A DNA stretch of 64,000 nucleotides from the NCBI GenBank assembly GCA_029851415.1, contig CM056741.1, positions 83,528,282 through 83,592,281 on the forward strand, given 5' to 3'. This document shows, one piece after another, positions 53,707-64,000 of this stretch; the stretch's first letter is position 1, and every line of letters starts with the position of its first letter. Under the pieces are notes generated by a model. It worked only from the letters and a program-made list of their open reading frames with translations. It made no database searches and was not told the origin of the DNA. The DNA is from Eretmocerus hayati (lineage: Eukaryota; Arthropoda; Insecta; Hymenoptera; Aphelinidae). Made by a program: the position numbers and the translations under genes.

Positions 53707-54594
53707 ACTTTAATTTTTTTGTTTTTTGATAAGGAATCAAATGTCATTCGCAGAAATATGATTTGTCAGACTGCGTCGCCGTATAGTGAGAAATATCGTC
53801 GTTTTTTTTCTTTTCAGAAAGTAGTCACGCGTCATCAACAAGTGATAGCTTCAGACCTGTTGGAAGCACTTCCCTCGGCTTCAAGCTGCTTGTAGCCGCG
53901 AATTAGGGGGTAGTTTTCCCGCAAAAATCATACCGATATCTCAGACTGCATCCAAATGCCGACCTTAATACTGAGGGAGAAAAGCGATGTCACGCGCAAA
54001 ATTTCGTGATTTTCCAAATTTGATGACCCGCTATTCCGGTCTATTTCAGTTTTGAGTCTTGAGCTCGTTACAACTTGGTTGTAGGATCCCAAAAGAGGTA
54101 TCTGCTTCGTCGTGGTGTTGATATATAGCCATTGGTGCAAAAAATGCATAAAGAGCGTAACGAATGAATCACCGCGTTACGTGGATTTGCTCATATGAGC
54201 AATATTGCTGTCTTACAGCATCCTACAAAGTATCAGAGTTGATAAAAAATTCCTTATCCGTATTTGAAAGAATTAGACATGTGTCAATCAGATAAAGGTG
54301 ATCTCACCGGAAGTGGGATTTTTTGGGGCCAAAATCGGCATGAAGAGTGATTTAGAACAAAACAATTTTTTAGCCCCAGGCGAGTATCGGTGGCTCGCTC
54401 ATTCACTCCGGTATTCATAGTCGTTTCTAAACCGAGGGTAAGAGTTTGATCCGCGGTTCGAGCGCTGTAGTCGGTACGGCCAATAAATGAACTAAGGTCT
54501 CACCATCATGCCAGCGCAGCAGGACACCAAAGACTCGAACTCATAATCTGGCCACGACGACTACAGCACCTAATCAACAGCAAAATTACATTTC
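53707..54594. other. Unassigned sequence
   Basis: A box-B-like GGTTCGAGC at ~54456 hints at an old tRNA-derived repeat but no box A partner is convincing. Nothing else is recognised. Confidence 0.4.
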
Positions 54595-57500
54595 CCATGT
54601 ATAAATATCTCATCTCTGCATGGGTCCCCAGAACTGGGTCTAAATTCGTGATGCGTCCCACCCACGGGATTTTTGTCGGATATGTTCCTGGGCACTCCTC
54701 GGATCATATCCCAGTAGAAATCGATATCGCCATTTCAACCGTTTTCGAAAAAAGTCCAGAAAGCGTGTTTTCTCGACACCTTTCAAACTTTCTTGCTCGA
54801 ACATGAGGCATTCTTACGAAAAATGTGTTCAGTCCTTCCTTGTGGGTCTCGAAAAACTGCATGAGAATATGTCCTTTCCCTCTCCCGTAAAACTCTTCTG
54901 CTAGGCAAATCAGAGGGTATTCCGTCAAAAATCATGTTTCTTCCACTTCCTCGCTCTATAGCTCGAACAGGACGCGTTTTTGCGAAAAATGTGTAGAAAC
55001 CTTTCTTGTAAATCTTGGAAAACTGCATCAGAATGTCTGCTTCACTTCTCCCGTAAAAATAACCCGTCGAAGAGATCAGAGGTTTCTCCACCAATGTTTG
55101 TGATTTTTCCGTAACTTCCCTCTGTTTCAAAGTCATAATTCTGAAAATACGCTGCTTAAAGGGATTAGCAGGAAGCTTTCTCTTAGCGAGACGTGCGATA
55201 ATTTAGCAAGAATGTACTTTTTCGAGTGATAATTTTTCATTCACTCTTCTATACATCTTCTTGAAGCAACTTTAGATTCGAGTGGATGAAATTCGGTTTC
55301 AATCAATTGATGTGGAGTGATGAGTAAGTATCTCTCTAGTTAATTGAAAGGCGGATAGATTAATTGTGGGAGGAGATATGAGAATAGAAGGAAATTAAGA
55401 TGAGATTTTGTTGAATTACTCTTACGAGATTGACTCTCAGGGGAATTCAGATGATCTAGAGAAGGGATTTTTGGGCAAGATATATCGTTTGGAGGGAGCG
55501 GAATTCTAATAGTTATAGAATTTAGTTGTAGAAAGAGATATGAGCTTAGAATGAAGTTTTGATACAATTTTGTTGAGTTATTTGAAAGAGATTTGCTGTT
55601 AGGGGAATTCAGATTATCTAAAGTAGGGTTTTATGGACAAGATATATAGTTTGGTTGAGGGGAAATTCTAATGAAGTTGATGCAAAGAAGATCAGAACGT
55701 AGTTTTTTGTAAAATTTTTGATTTTCGGAGGATAAATTGAATTTTGATCGTATTAAAAGGAATTCAGGAAATTTAGGTATCAACCAAGAGATTGAAAATT
55801 TAGTTCATTGGAATCTTAGACATCAGTCTGAGAAAGAGAAATGACGAAAATATGAATATTGAAGGAAATATTTGTGCTTATACTGAGTTAGTTTTTTGAG
55901 AAAGCTTGTTAGGGCGATTCAAGCTTTCTAAAGTAGGGTTATTTCAGGGATATCTGGAGTTTAGTTGAAACGGAATTTTCATAGAATTAGTTTGAATGTA
56001 TTTAAAATGGAGTTTTTGGTGAAAATTTTGATTATTTCCTGAAAATTCGAATTTATGAAGATTAAATGAAATTTTAGTATTAACCAATCGATAGATCAAG
56101 CCGATAAACCCATAGTTTAGGTTACCAAAATCGCAGTAAAACAACGGAGGAGGAAAATATTTTACTATTAAGGTACACAATTTTAGCGATTTTATCTCAA
56201 AACGCCTCTAAATTAAGTTCGACCGGGACAAGAGAGCTCACAAATCACTGGCCTCATCTCCGAATGATTCTCTACAACTTGTAGAAGACAAAATTTTGAT
56301 TAGGTGAACCGTACAAGAGAAAGCATATCGGGAAAAAACAACACACATACACACATACACACATACACACACACACAAAGGTACGAAAAGATGACTCCTT
56401 CACATATCTTGAAGGGCTCTGGGAAGAAAAGTGTGACCTACAATCGATAGATTTTGGCGAGAGGAACAAATTGGTTGAGGCATTTTTTCGATAAGAGGGA
56501 TTTTGTTGAAGAAAATATTGGATTGAATGGAAAAATTGATCAAAAATTTGCTGAACCAAAAACAAAGCTTTCTCTTTAGAGAAAGCAAAATTCATCCCAT
56601 CGACATTCATATAGAATTTATTCCTATAAATCATCATACGACAAATACAGAAGTGACGGATCATTTCTCCGGATCGTTCTCTTAATTTAAGTATAGTATC
56701 CTCGTCGCTTGCTGCTGATTTCCATGGCTCACCCCATTCCATTATATCTCGATATTCTATAGAGAATGTTGAATGCATGAAAAAATTGGAGCATTCTGAT
56801 CTATGAATTTTGGAATGGTCTAATGTTCTCCTTCCGACAATTCAAGCTTATACTTACAGCTGGATCAGAAATTTTGAATGGCTTGGGATGATGTTTACTT
56901 GGGCACTGATTTTGATTCGCTAAGAAGGAATACACGATCATTCTCAAATATCCAAACGAAATCCGAAGCCTTGTTCTCATTCGTATAACATCCTCTCTAA
57001 GTTAGTGAGATATAATAGGATGTGGTAAGGGGAATCGTCAGTCAGCGACAAAGATATTATATATACTATGTTTAAATGAAGAGAATAATCAGGAGAAATG
57101 ATCCGTTACATATGTATTCGTCTTTTGATGGTTCACAGAAATTGATCCCACATGGATGTCAATGGAACAAATTTTTTCTCGAGTTATGATTATGAAACAG
57201 AGGAAAATTACGGAAAGAGTGCGATTATTGATGGAAAAACCTCTATTCTCCCAACAAGTGAGTTCCACGGGGGGAGAAGAGGACATTCCCTTTTGAGGTT
57301 TTTCAAGATCTACCTTGAGATCTTGGCTTATTTTTCGGAAAAACGCGTCCTGTTCGAGCGAAAAAGTGGAAGAAACATGATTTTTGACGGAAATACCTCT
57401 GATTTCTTCAACAGGTGAGTTTCACGGGAGGAGAGAGGGACGTATTCTTATGCAGTTCTTCAAGATCTACGGAGAAAGACTTCACACATTTCTCGAAAAA

Positions 57501-57870
57501 ACAGATCCTGTTCGATCTGCAGAGCAAGAAAGTGGAAGAAATATGATTTTTGACAGAATAACCTCTAATTTCTCCAACAGGTGAGTTTCACGGGAGGAGA
57601 AAAGAATATTTTCTTATGCAGTCTTTTGAGATCCACGAAAAATGTCTCTACACATTTCTCTAACAAATGTCTCATGTTTGAACTGTGGAACGAGAAAGTT
57701 TGAAAGGTAGCGAACAAACACGTTTTTTGAACTTTTTCCAAAAACGGTCTAAGTGTCGATTCCGATTTCAATTGGGATATGATCCCAGGGGTGCCCAGAA
57801 ATATATCCAACAACGATTCCCTGGGTGGTTTGCATCACGAATTTAGACCCAGTTCTAGAGACCCGTGTCC
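54595..57870. mobile_element. 3.3-kb element with inverted arms made of ~165-bp subrepeats
   Basis: The left arm (about 54595-55140) and right arm (about 57176-57870) are inverted copies. GGACCC(A/C)... CCCAGAACTGGGTCTAAATT near 54623-54645 matches 57840-57860 inverted, and TTTTCCGTAACTTCCCTCTG (~55108) matches the inverse at ~57190. The right arm contains phrases CAGGTGAGTTTCACGGGAGG at ~57411 and ~57577 and a variant at ~57247 (164-166 bp apart). The left arm has the inverted equivalents. Inside lies a repeat block homologous to 9240-10835 of the CACTA element. No transposase is seen. Confidence 0.65.
55200..56587. repeat. Repeat block homologous to 9240-10835
   Basis: Contains periodic units marked by TCTAAAGTAGGGTT (55615 and 55926, ~310 bp apart, with a ~160-bp half unit at 55456) and ends at TTCTCTTTAGAGAAAGCAAAA like the CACTA copy. 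A (CA)n tract lies at 56340-56380. The 168-codon minus frame 56272-56778 overlaps it and is not supported as a gene. Confidence 0.7.
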
Positions 57871-60197
57871 GGCGATTGAAATCATAGTTGATATTCGGCT
57901 ATACGAACCACTTATAGTACTCATATCCAAGTAATTGCATCCTCATGATAGGAGAACAATGGTCAAAAAACGGTATGAATGGTTCAGTTCAATAGTGGAC
58001 CAAGTCCACTTTTGAATCGTGCGAAAAATCAGCCTGAAAATTTCCCGCGTATCGCTGGCCTTGAATTTATCATTTGCAACAATTCTTTTCATCTTCTCTA
58101 TCATGTTCTCCGACTTGGACAATGGACTCGAATGGACTCTACTTATGGTTAAAGTGTGAGAACCCCCAGAATGAATGAGTCTCAAAAGTGGACTTAGTCT
58201 ACTATGACTCTGAACAACTCATATATCATAATAGGTTATTCCAATTATTATATTGAGAGACACGTGCCTATTCCCGCACGGAATCCCTATATCAGGGTTG
58301 CCAACATAAAATCGAATCAGTGTTGCCGAATTGACGGCACGAAAACTCCCTAGATCAGGTCAAATGTCCCTAGATTTTTCCGCGATGTATAAAACACGCG
58401 TTTAAGTGTCGTTTACGTATTCTTGACGTGTCTTTGAGTTTTGTGTAAATGCATTGTGATGGTCTCTGATACGCGATCATCAAGAGCAATTATTAGAAAA
58501 TCATTCATCAGAAAAGCTCTCCGTTTCCATATTATTCTTGAATATTTACGTCGAAAGATTCGAATTTCTGAGAAGTCTTCAATTCGATGGAATGATTTCA
58601 ATAAAGAACTTGCATAAAAGGATATTCGGCTTGCTTTTGATCTGAATCTGATCATGAGGGTGAGTGTAGACTATCTACAAAAGTTTCGTCTGAAAATATG
58701 CCGTCTACATTTAAGAATTCACGAATAAAATTGTTGCAAAGCGTAATTATTAGATTCGTGTTCAAACGATCTTGATTGGTCGGACAATCGTGACGCCACG
58801 ATTGCCAGGGTGCTGAACCAATAGGAATCTTTTAGGCTCTATTCCCATCTTAATTTGCTTCGACTGTTGCGGAGGCTCGGCCGCGCGTCGTCCGCTTCAT
58901 TGACCGCACGACGCACACTGGTAAACATCATACGAAATTGAAGACAATTATTATTACCCTTAAAATGTGCGATATCGGGATGTTTCAAGGGGGAAAATTG
59001 TAGGTTTTGAGATGTAGAATCTTAATCCTTCTCCTTCAGAAGGCCTCCTCAACTCATACGCTGGCGGCTAGCATAAAACCGCGAAAATACTGAAAAAACA
59101 CAAGTATGAAGGGTTTAACTCAGAGAGGAGGCAATTTACGCGAATTCTCATGAGGAACGAAGTTATCACATTTTTCAATACGGATTCGGTGGTATACCTG
59201 GTTTTGCCAAAAAAGCCATTTTTAGGGGTTTTTGGCCAATTTTAAGGCTTCTTCGGCAGGTTTTCGGAATTTTGACCTCGGCAATCGAAAGAACGAAAAA
59301 TTTTACGTCAGAATATGTATCCTGACAATTTTTTCTGTCTGTACCCAGAGGTCCGTATTACAGTGAAATATAGTGAAAGACAGAAAAACGCTCGCGAGCG
59401 TTCGAAAAGCTACTGTAACTCGGAAAAGAAGCAATTCACGCAATTTCTTATGAGGAACAAAGTTGTTACATTTCTTAAGGCGAGGCCGTAGTCCGCGGCC
59501 ATCTTGAAAAAGCTAGGGAGATTGACCCGAATCCGTTCTGTGAATAACACGAGTTTTACTTGACCAAATCCCTTCATATTTTTTATGCGTCAACAAAATT
59601 TATGTAAGAATTGCGCTATGGAGCGAAATCCCACTGAAGTAGACGAAAAAACTTTCATGATAAGCGCTGTACAGACATGTTCAGATGTCGTCTCCTCCTG
59701 TGGTAAGGCATGCTGTTATACTCCATTCTATAATTTTGTGATCAGCTCGTTTTTTCTCGCTTTCACTCCATAGCGCAATTTTCTCAAGTTCGTAGATGAT
59801 AGTAAGACCCTTATTTGTTGATAATTCCTTATAAAACTTGAGATAAATCCAGAACGGCGATCAGTTATATGATGACAACCATAATTTTCCGTTTCTTCAA
59901 AGTGGTCAGACTGATCAGGGAGCGCGAGAAAACCGTCTGCTTCGATCATGCACGTTCCCGTGTGTTGTCCATCGCGGATGTGAGACTTGTAAGCCGCGAC
60001 TTCCCGGTGAAAAGCGACGGCCCAGCTGATGACATTATATGTCATCATCGAACGGACCCGGGTCCTTTGTCGCGCGAGATTTCTCCGATCAGGCATGGTG
60101 GTGAATTTGATGACCGTCCGCTGCGACATGCATCTTCTTGCATCTATTGGCAGAGAGCTCAGTGCAACATCAAATTTGCAAATTTGCATGCACGAGC
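57871..60197. other. Unassigned sequence with small repeats
   Basis: Contains a 208-bp TA-flanked MITE (57995-58202) and a phrase GCAATT(T/C)ACGC(G/A)AATT twice (~59131, ~59430). A short inverted pair around TTGCGCTATGGAG lies at 59611 and 59764. Frame 59728-60207 (minus, 159 codons) and frame 59869-60252 (plus) overlap and neither shows a known domain. Confidence 0.45.
57995..58202. mobile_element. 208-bp MITE with TA duplication (mariner-like target)
   Basis: Ends GTGGACCAAGTCCACTTTTG and inverse CAAAAGTGGACTTAGTCTAC, a 20-bp TIR with two mismatches, flanked by TA (57993-57994, 58203-58204). TA duplication is typical of Tc1/mariner-mobilised MITEs. Confidence 0.7.
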
Positions 60198-62060
60198 CCT
60201 TGAACAAATACAGGATGTAAGTGTTTTGTTTGGACCTCTAATCCAGTTCTGATCATTTTGATGATTCTAATCAAGGTTTCAGTTTCAATACCCTAGAATA
60301 CTTGGTGAAAATAACGTATCCGGGTCACTTTGAGAGATAAAGTCAGTTTTGGAATATTGAATTGGAGTTCAAATCATGTCTGCTGAGATCCCTGCATTTT
60401 AGAAGGATGAATTCAAGTTTAGTCATCTGAATCCGTTGGGAATTACTTGAGTTCTAAAGGTTTTGTAAACAAAAGTTAGAAAGTTAGTTCATGAATTCTG
60501 TTGTACTCAAGATGTATTGAATGAATACAGAATGTAACTGTTCTGTTTGGGCCTCAAAACCATTCCTGATCATTCAGGTTTTTCTATTCAAAGTTCTAAT
60601 TCCAATATCTTAGAATACTTGGTCAAAATGGCGTATCCGGGACATTTTCAGAGATAAAGTCAATCTTGGAATATTGAATTGGAGTTTGAATCATGTCTGC
60701 TGAGATCCCTGTACTTCAGAGAGATAATTTCATGTTCAGTTATCTGAATCCGTTGAAACTTGGTTGAGTTATAAAGATTTTGTGATCAACATTTAGAAAG
60801 TTATATTGCAAATTCTATTGTCCTCAAGATGTATTGATGAAATACAGAGTGAAATTGTTCTGTATGGGCCTCCAAACCATTTCTGATCATTCAGGTTCTT
60901 CAATTCAAAGTTCCAGTTCCAATATCTTAGAATACTTGGTTCAAATGGCGTATCCGGGTCATTTTCAGAAATAAAGTCAATCTTGGAATATTGAATTGGA
61001 GTTCAAATCATGTCTGCTGAGATCCCTGTATTTTAGAGGGATGATTTCATGTTCAGTTATCTGAATCCGTTGAAACTTGGTTGAGTTATAAAGATTTTGT
61101 GATCAACATTTAGAAAGTTATATTGCAAATTCTATTGTCCTCAAGATGTATTGATGAAATACAGAGTGAAATTGTTCTGTATGGGCCTCCAAACCATTTC
61201 TGATCATTCAGGTTCTTCAATTCAAAGTTCCAGTTCCAATATCTTAGAATACTTGGTTCAAATGGCGTATCCGGGTCATTTTCAGAAATAAAGTCAATCT
61301 TGGAATATTGAATTGGAGTTCAAATCATGTCTGCTGAGATCCCTGTATTTTAGAGGGATGATTTCATGTTCAGTTATCTGAATCCGTTGAAACTTGGTTG
61401 AGTTATAAAGATTTTGTGATCAACATTTAGAAAGTTATATTGCAAATTTTATTGTCCTCAAGATGAATTGAACAAATACAGAATGTAAGTATTTTGTTTG
61501 GCCCTGTAAACCAGTTCTGATCATTTTAATGATGCTAATCAAGGTTCCAATTTCAATACCCTACAATACTTGGTAAAAATAACGTATTCGGGTCACTTTG
61601 AGAGATAGAGTCAGTCTTGGAATATTGAATTGGAGTTCATATCATGTTTGCTAAGATCCCTGTATTTTAGAGGGATAATTTCATGTTCAGTTATCTGAAT
61701 CCGTTGGAAATTACTTGAGTTCTAAAGGTTTCGTGAACAAAATTTAGAAAGTCAGTTTTATGAATTTTGTTGTACTCAAGATGTATTGAACAAATACTGA
61801 GTGTAACTGTTCTGTTTGAGCCTCTGAATCAGTTCTGGTCATTCTGATGATTCTAGTCAATGTTCCAGTTTCAATATCCTATAATACTTGGTCAAAATGG
61901 CGCATACGGGTCATTTCCAGAGATAAAGTCAGTCTTGGAATTCTGAATTGGAGTTCAAAGCATGCCCGCTAAGATTCTTGTATTCCAGAGGGATGATCCC
62001 ATGTCCAAATTTTGGGATCAGTTGAGAATTGATAAATTTGTATTTTCTGAAGTATTCCTA
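60198..62060. repeat. 317-bp tandem array, about 6 units
   Basis: The landmark AATA(T/C)C(T/C)TA(G/C)AATACTTGG occurs at 60287, 60604, 60921, 61238, 61555 and 61873: five spacings of 317, 317, 317, 317 and 318 bp. Units starting ~60850 and ~61167 are almost identical, so local homogenization is recent. Units contain GGAATATTGAATTGGAGTTC and CATGTCTGCTGAGATCCCTG. No coding potential. Confidence 0.92.
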
Positions 62061-62063
62061 AAT

Positions 62064-62834
62064 CCCCCCCCCCCCCCCTTATTCACTTTTTTTTCAAAAG
62101 TAAAACTAGGCGAGTATGAGGTTCAGGAAAGAACCATTCACCTCCAGTACATCAAAACTTCAAATTTTATACGACATGGTTTAAACTCTTGGAAGGAATG
62201 AGATCTAAAAAAACCATGTCGAGTATTTTTTGAGCCGATTTGTCACGATCAACATATCATCACTGGTAGAGACTAGAGCCACTTTCCTCCAATCAAATCT
62301 TTCTTTCAATTCATCCTAATGGTGGTGGTTTGACAATTTCTTACTAGCTAATTGTCGCTGAAACGACCCGAAGTTTAGGTGAGTAGAAGAGGTACAGGGG
62401 AATATCGAAATAGAGGAAATATAACTGAGTTTAATTTGGTTTTCATGATGATTCACTAAAATCTCATATCATACTCAGTTATATTTTCTCTATTTCGATA
62501 TTCCCCTGTACCTCTTCTACTCACCTAAACTTCGGGTCATTTCAGCGACAATTAGCTAGTAAGAAATTGTCAAACCACCACCATTAGGATGAATTGAAAG
62601 AAAGATTTGATTGGAGGAAAGTGGCTCTAGTCTCTACCAGTGATGATATGTTGATCGTGACAAATCGGCTCAAAAAATACTCAACATGGTTTTTTTAGAT
62701 CTCATTCCTTCCAAGAGTTTAAACCATGTCGTATAAAATTTGAAGTTTTGATGTACTGGAGGTGAATGGTTCTTTCCTGAACCTCATACTCGCCTAGTTT
62801 TACTTTTGAAAAAAAAGTGAATAAGGGGGGGGGG
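62064..62834. mobile_element. 771-bp near-perfect palindrome with poly-C/poly-G ends
   Basis: Left end (C)15 TTATTCAC (62064 on), right end GTGAATAA (G)10 (to 62834), with AT on both outer sides. Arms of ~370 bp differ at only about three positions by eye (for example C/T in ACCATG(T)(C/T)GAGT). The loop is ~45 bp near 62450. It abuts the 317-bp array. Recent origin is implied. Confidence 0.88.
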
Positions 62835-64000
62835 ATCTCACTCCTTGGTTATAAAAATCCAAGGGTAACCACAAATTTTCCAAGCACTTGTCCCCACCGC
62901 ACTTGAGAATTTCTTACACACGGCTCCGTCATTTTTTCCATAAAAAATACACTACTATCAGTGTATATTTTGTTAAGTTCAATCTGGAGAGCCATGCAGC
63001 TACAGGCAAGAGCAATTTTGCGGAGCCGCGACGAACACACAAAACATAACAAAGCAGACGAATCTTTCCTCCCTGTCCTTCTCGCATGGCGCTTTGATCT
63101 TTACGTCACCTTTATCCGTGGCTAGTTTCGAGTATCCACATCTGATGCAATAATTATAGAATCGAGAAATTCAAATAATTCAAAATTTATTTATCCGCGA
63201 TAACAAACCAGCTGGTCGGTGTCCGCGTTGCCCGGTACGCAGCAGACAGCCTCATTGCAGACTGCCGTCAACCGGACACAGCTTGCGCACGCGCTTCTAT
63301 CTCTCTCTCTCTCTCTTCCTCTTCCTCGACCATCTTACATTCCCAACACATGTGTAGCAGAGACGTTTCGATATTTCTCGAGTCGAAGTGCGGGACTGGA
63401 GAAGTCGAACTGAGATGTAAAACGAAGGCATGAATTTTGCGGTGCTGAATAAAACGCGTCCAGTGCTCGGATTGAGAAAATAATTGTACAGAACTCTGAA
63501 TTGCTTTAGAAAGGCTTTGCTAAAGCATTGCAGAGCTCTATGAGCAACGTTAAGAGGTTAATAATCCGAGTAGAAAAAAAGTGTTAGGTTAAAAAACCCC
63601 AATTCAAAGTATAGATAGGCACAGCGCCTCGCTCGATTTTTCGTCTGCTCATACTCGCCAGCGAGGCGCTACCGCGCCTCTTGAATTGAAATTTGGGGTC
63701 TCTGATAATACTAATTTTCCAAAAGTTCATGTATTCATTCAATTTTAATCATCAAGTCAACTGAATTACATGTGTGGTTTCCAAGTATAGAAACACATTA
63801 TTTCCAAGGGCCCCTAATGTATGTGAGAGGGGCACAATGTCAAGACCTCTGATGATATCAGTATGCGAGAGGGGTACAATATATCTATATACATAAGGTC
63901 TATATATATCCACTTTTGTAAACAGTGTTGTTGTGTGTGTTCACACATACATATACATCAACAATCATGTTTACAAAGGTTAGAGTGTGCGGGTGGTGAC
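62835..64000. other. Unassigned sequence with simple repeats
   Basis: Holds a (TC)n run at 63299-63316 and an imperfect hairpin around AGCGCCTCGCT / AGCGAGGCGCT (~63620-63670), flanked by matching AATTCAA-like ends. A CACACATACATATACAT stretch lies near 63941-63957. No gene recognised. Confidence 0.45.

Noticed and set aside
54410..54560. tRNA-derived element around a GGTTCGAGC box-B-like site
   Set aside because: No credible box A at the right distance.
58290..58360. CAGGGTTGCCAAC phrase resembling a hAT terminus
   Set aside because: Only one end is visible; no matching inverted partner or target duplication found.
59728..60252. Overlapping 159- and 127-codon frames on opposite strands
   Set aside because: Neither resembles a known family, they overlap each other, and no splice or promoter structure supports one over the other.
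1..64000. CRISPR arrays, rRNA genes, functional tRNA genes, bacterial-type operons
   Set aside because: Tandem arrays here have 76- or ~320-bp units without spacers, no rRNA-like sequence is recognisable, and the only tRNA-like sequence does not fold into a full cloverleaf.

Overview
This window looks like transposon-rich, gene-poor nuclear DNA of an animal, most likely an insect. It carries arthropod-type retrotransposon families (an R1-clade non-LTR element, BEL/Pao, Ty3/gypsy, a Jockey-like RT), CACTA/EnSpm and hAT DNA transposons, many foldback/MITE-like palindromes, (CT)n, (CA)n and (AT)n microsatellites, and no operon or bacterial gene signals. I found no host protein-coding gene I could defend, no functional tRNA or rRNA, and no CRISPR array. 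The species cannot be named from the sequence.

Layout. 1-2440: diverged tandem array of ~320-bp units. 2732-2823: hammerhead-ribozyme-like motif. 2859-3534, 4985-5624 and 6331-7219: three long palindromic elements. 7949-8370: gypsy integrase relic. 8543-20961: a CACTA/EnSpm transposon whose tnp2 transposase is split by a 6.8-kb long-inverted-repeat element (11546-18382). That insert itself holds a 2.1-kb insertion (12770-14868), which contains a TTAA-flanked MITE and a 1.5-kb foldback, plus gag-like relics in an inner inverted repeat. 21160-24575: a SINE-like tRNA-derived head, a GC-rich stretch, and a third partial copy of the 6.8-kb family.

24996-36138: a minus-strand Ty3/gypsy relic, cut by a 0.6-kb palindrome, a TTAA MITE and a complete but decayed BEL/Pao retrotransposon (27258-34517). 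The BEL element has matched LTRs, a tRNA-Trp-type primer site, a polypurine tract and a 5-bp target duplication. 38447-39579: a 1.1-kb palindrome. 39640-41726: a Jockey-like RT relic carrying a palindromic minisatellite.

42900-53706: a hAT-superfamily transposon with BED finger, DDE and C-terminal dimerization regions. Two insertions split it: an apparently intact R1-clade non-LTR retrotransposon set exactly between two (CT/GA)n tracts (43227-48842), and a solo LTR (50308-51700) with a 4-bp target duplication. 54595-57870: a pair of inverted arms built of ~165-bp subrepeats. 60198-62060: a very regular 317-bp tandem array. 62064-62834: a nearly perfect 771-bp palindrome with poly-C/G ends.

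Most open reading frames here are transposon fragments or mirror images within palindromes. The reading frames help resolve the nesting: removing the 6.8-kb insert, the TTAA MITE and the solo LTR each rejoins an interrupted transposon protein at a short target duplication; for BEL, the gypsy RT resumes directly across the insertion. Only the two R1-clade ORFs look intact.
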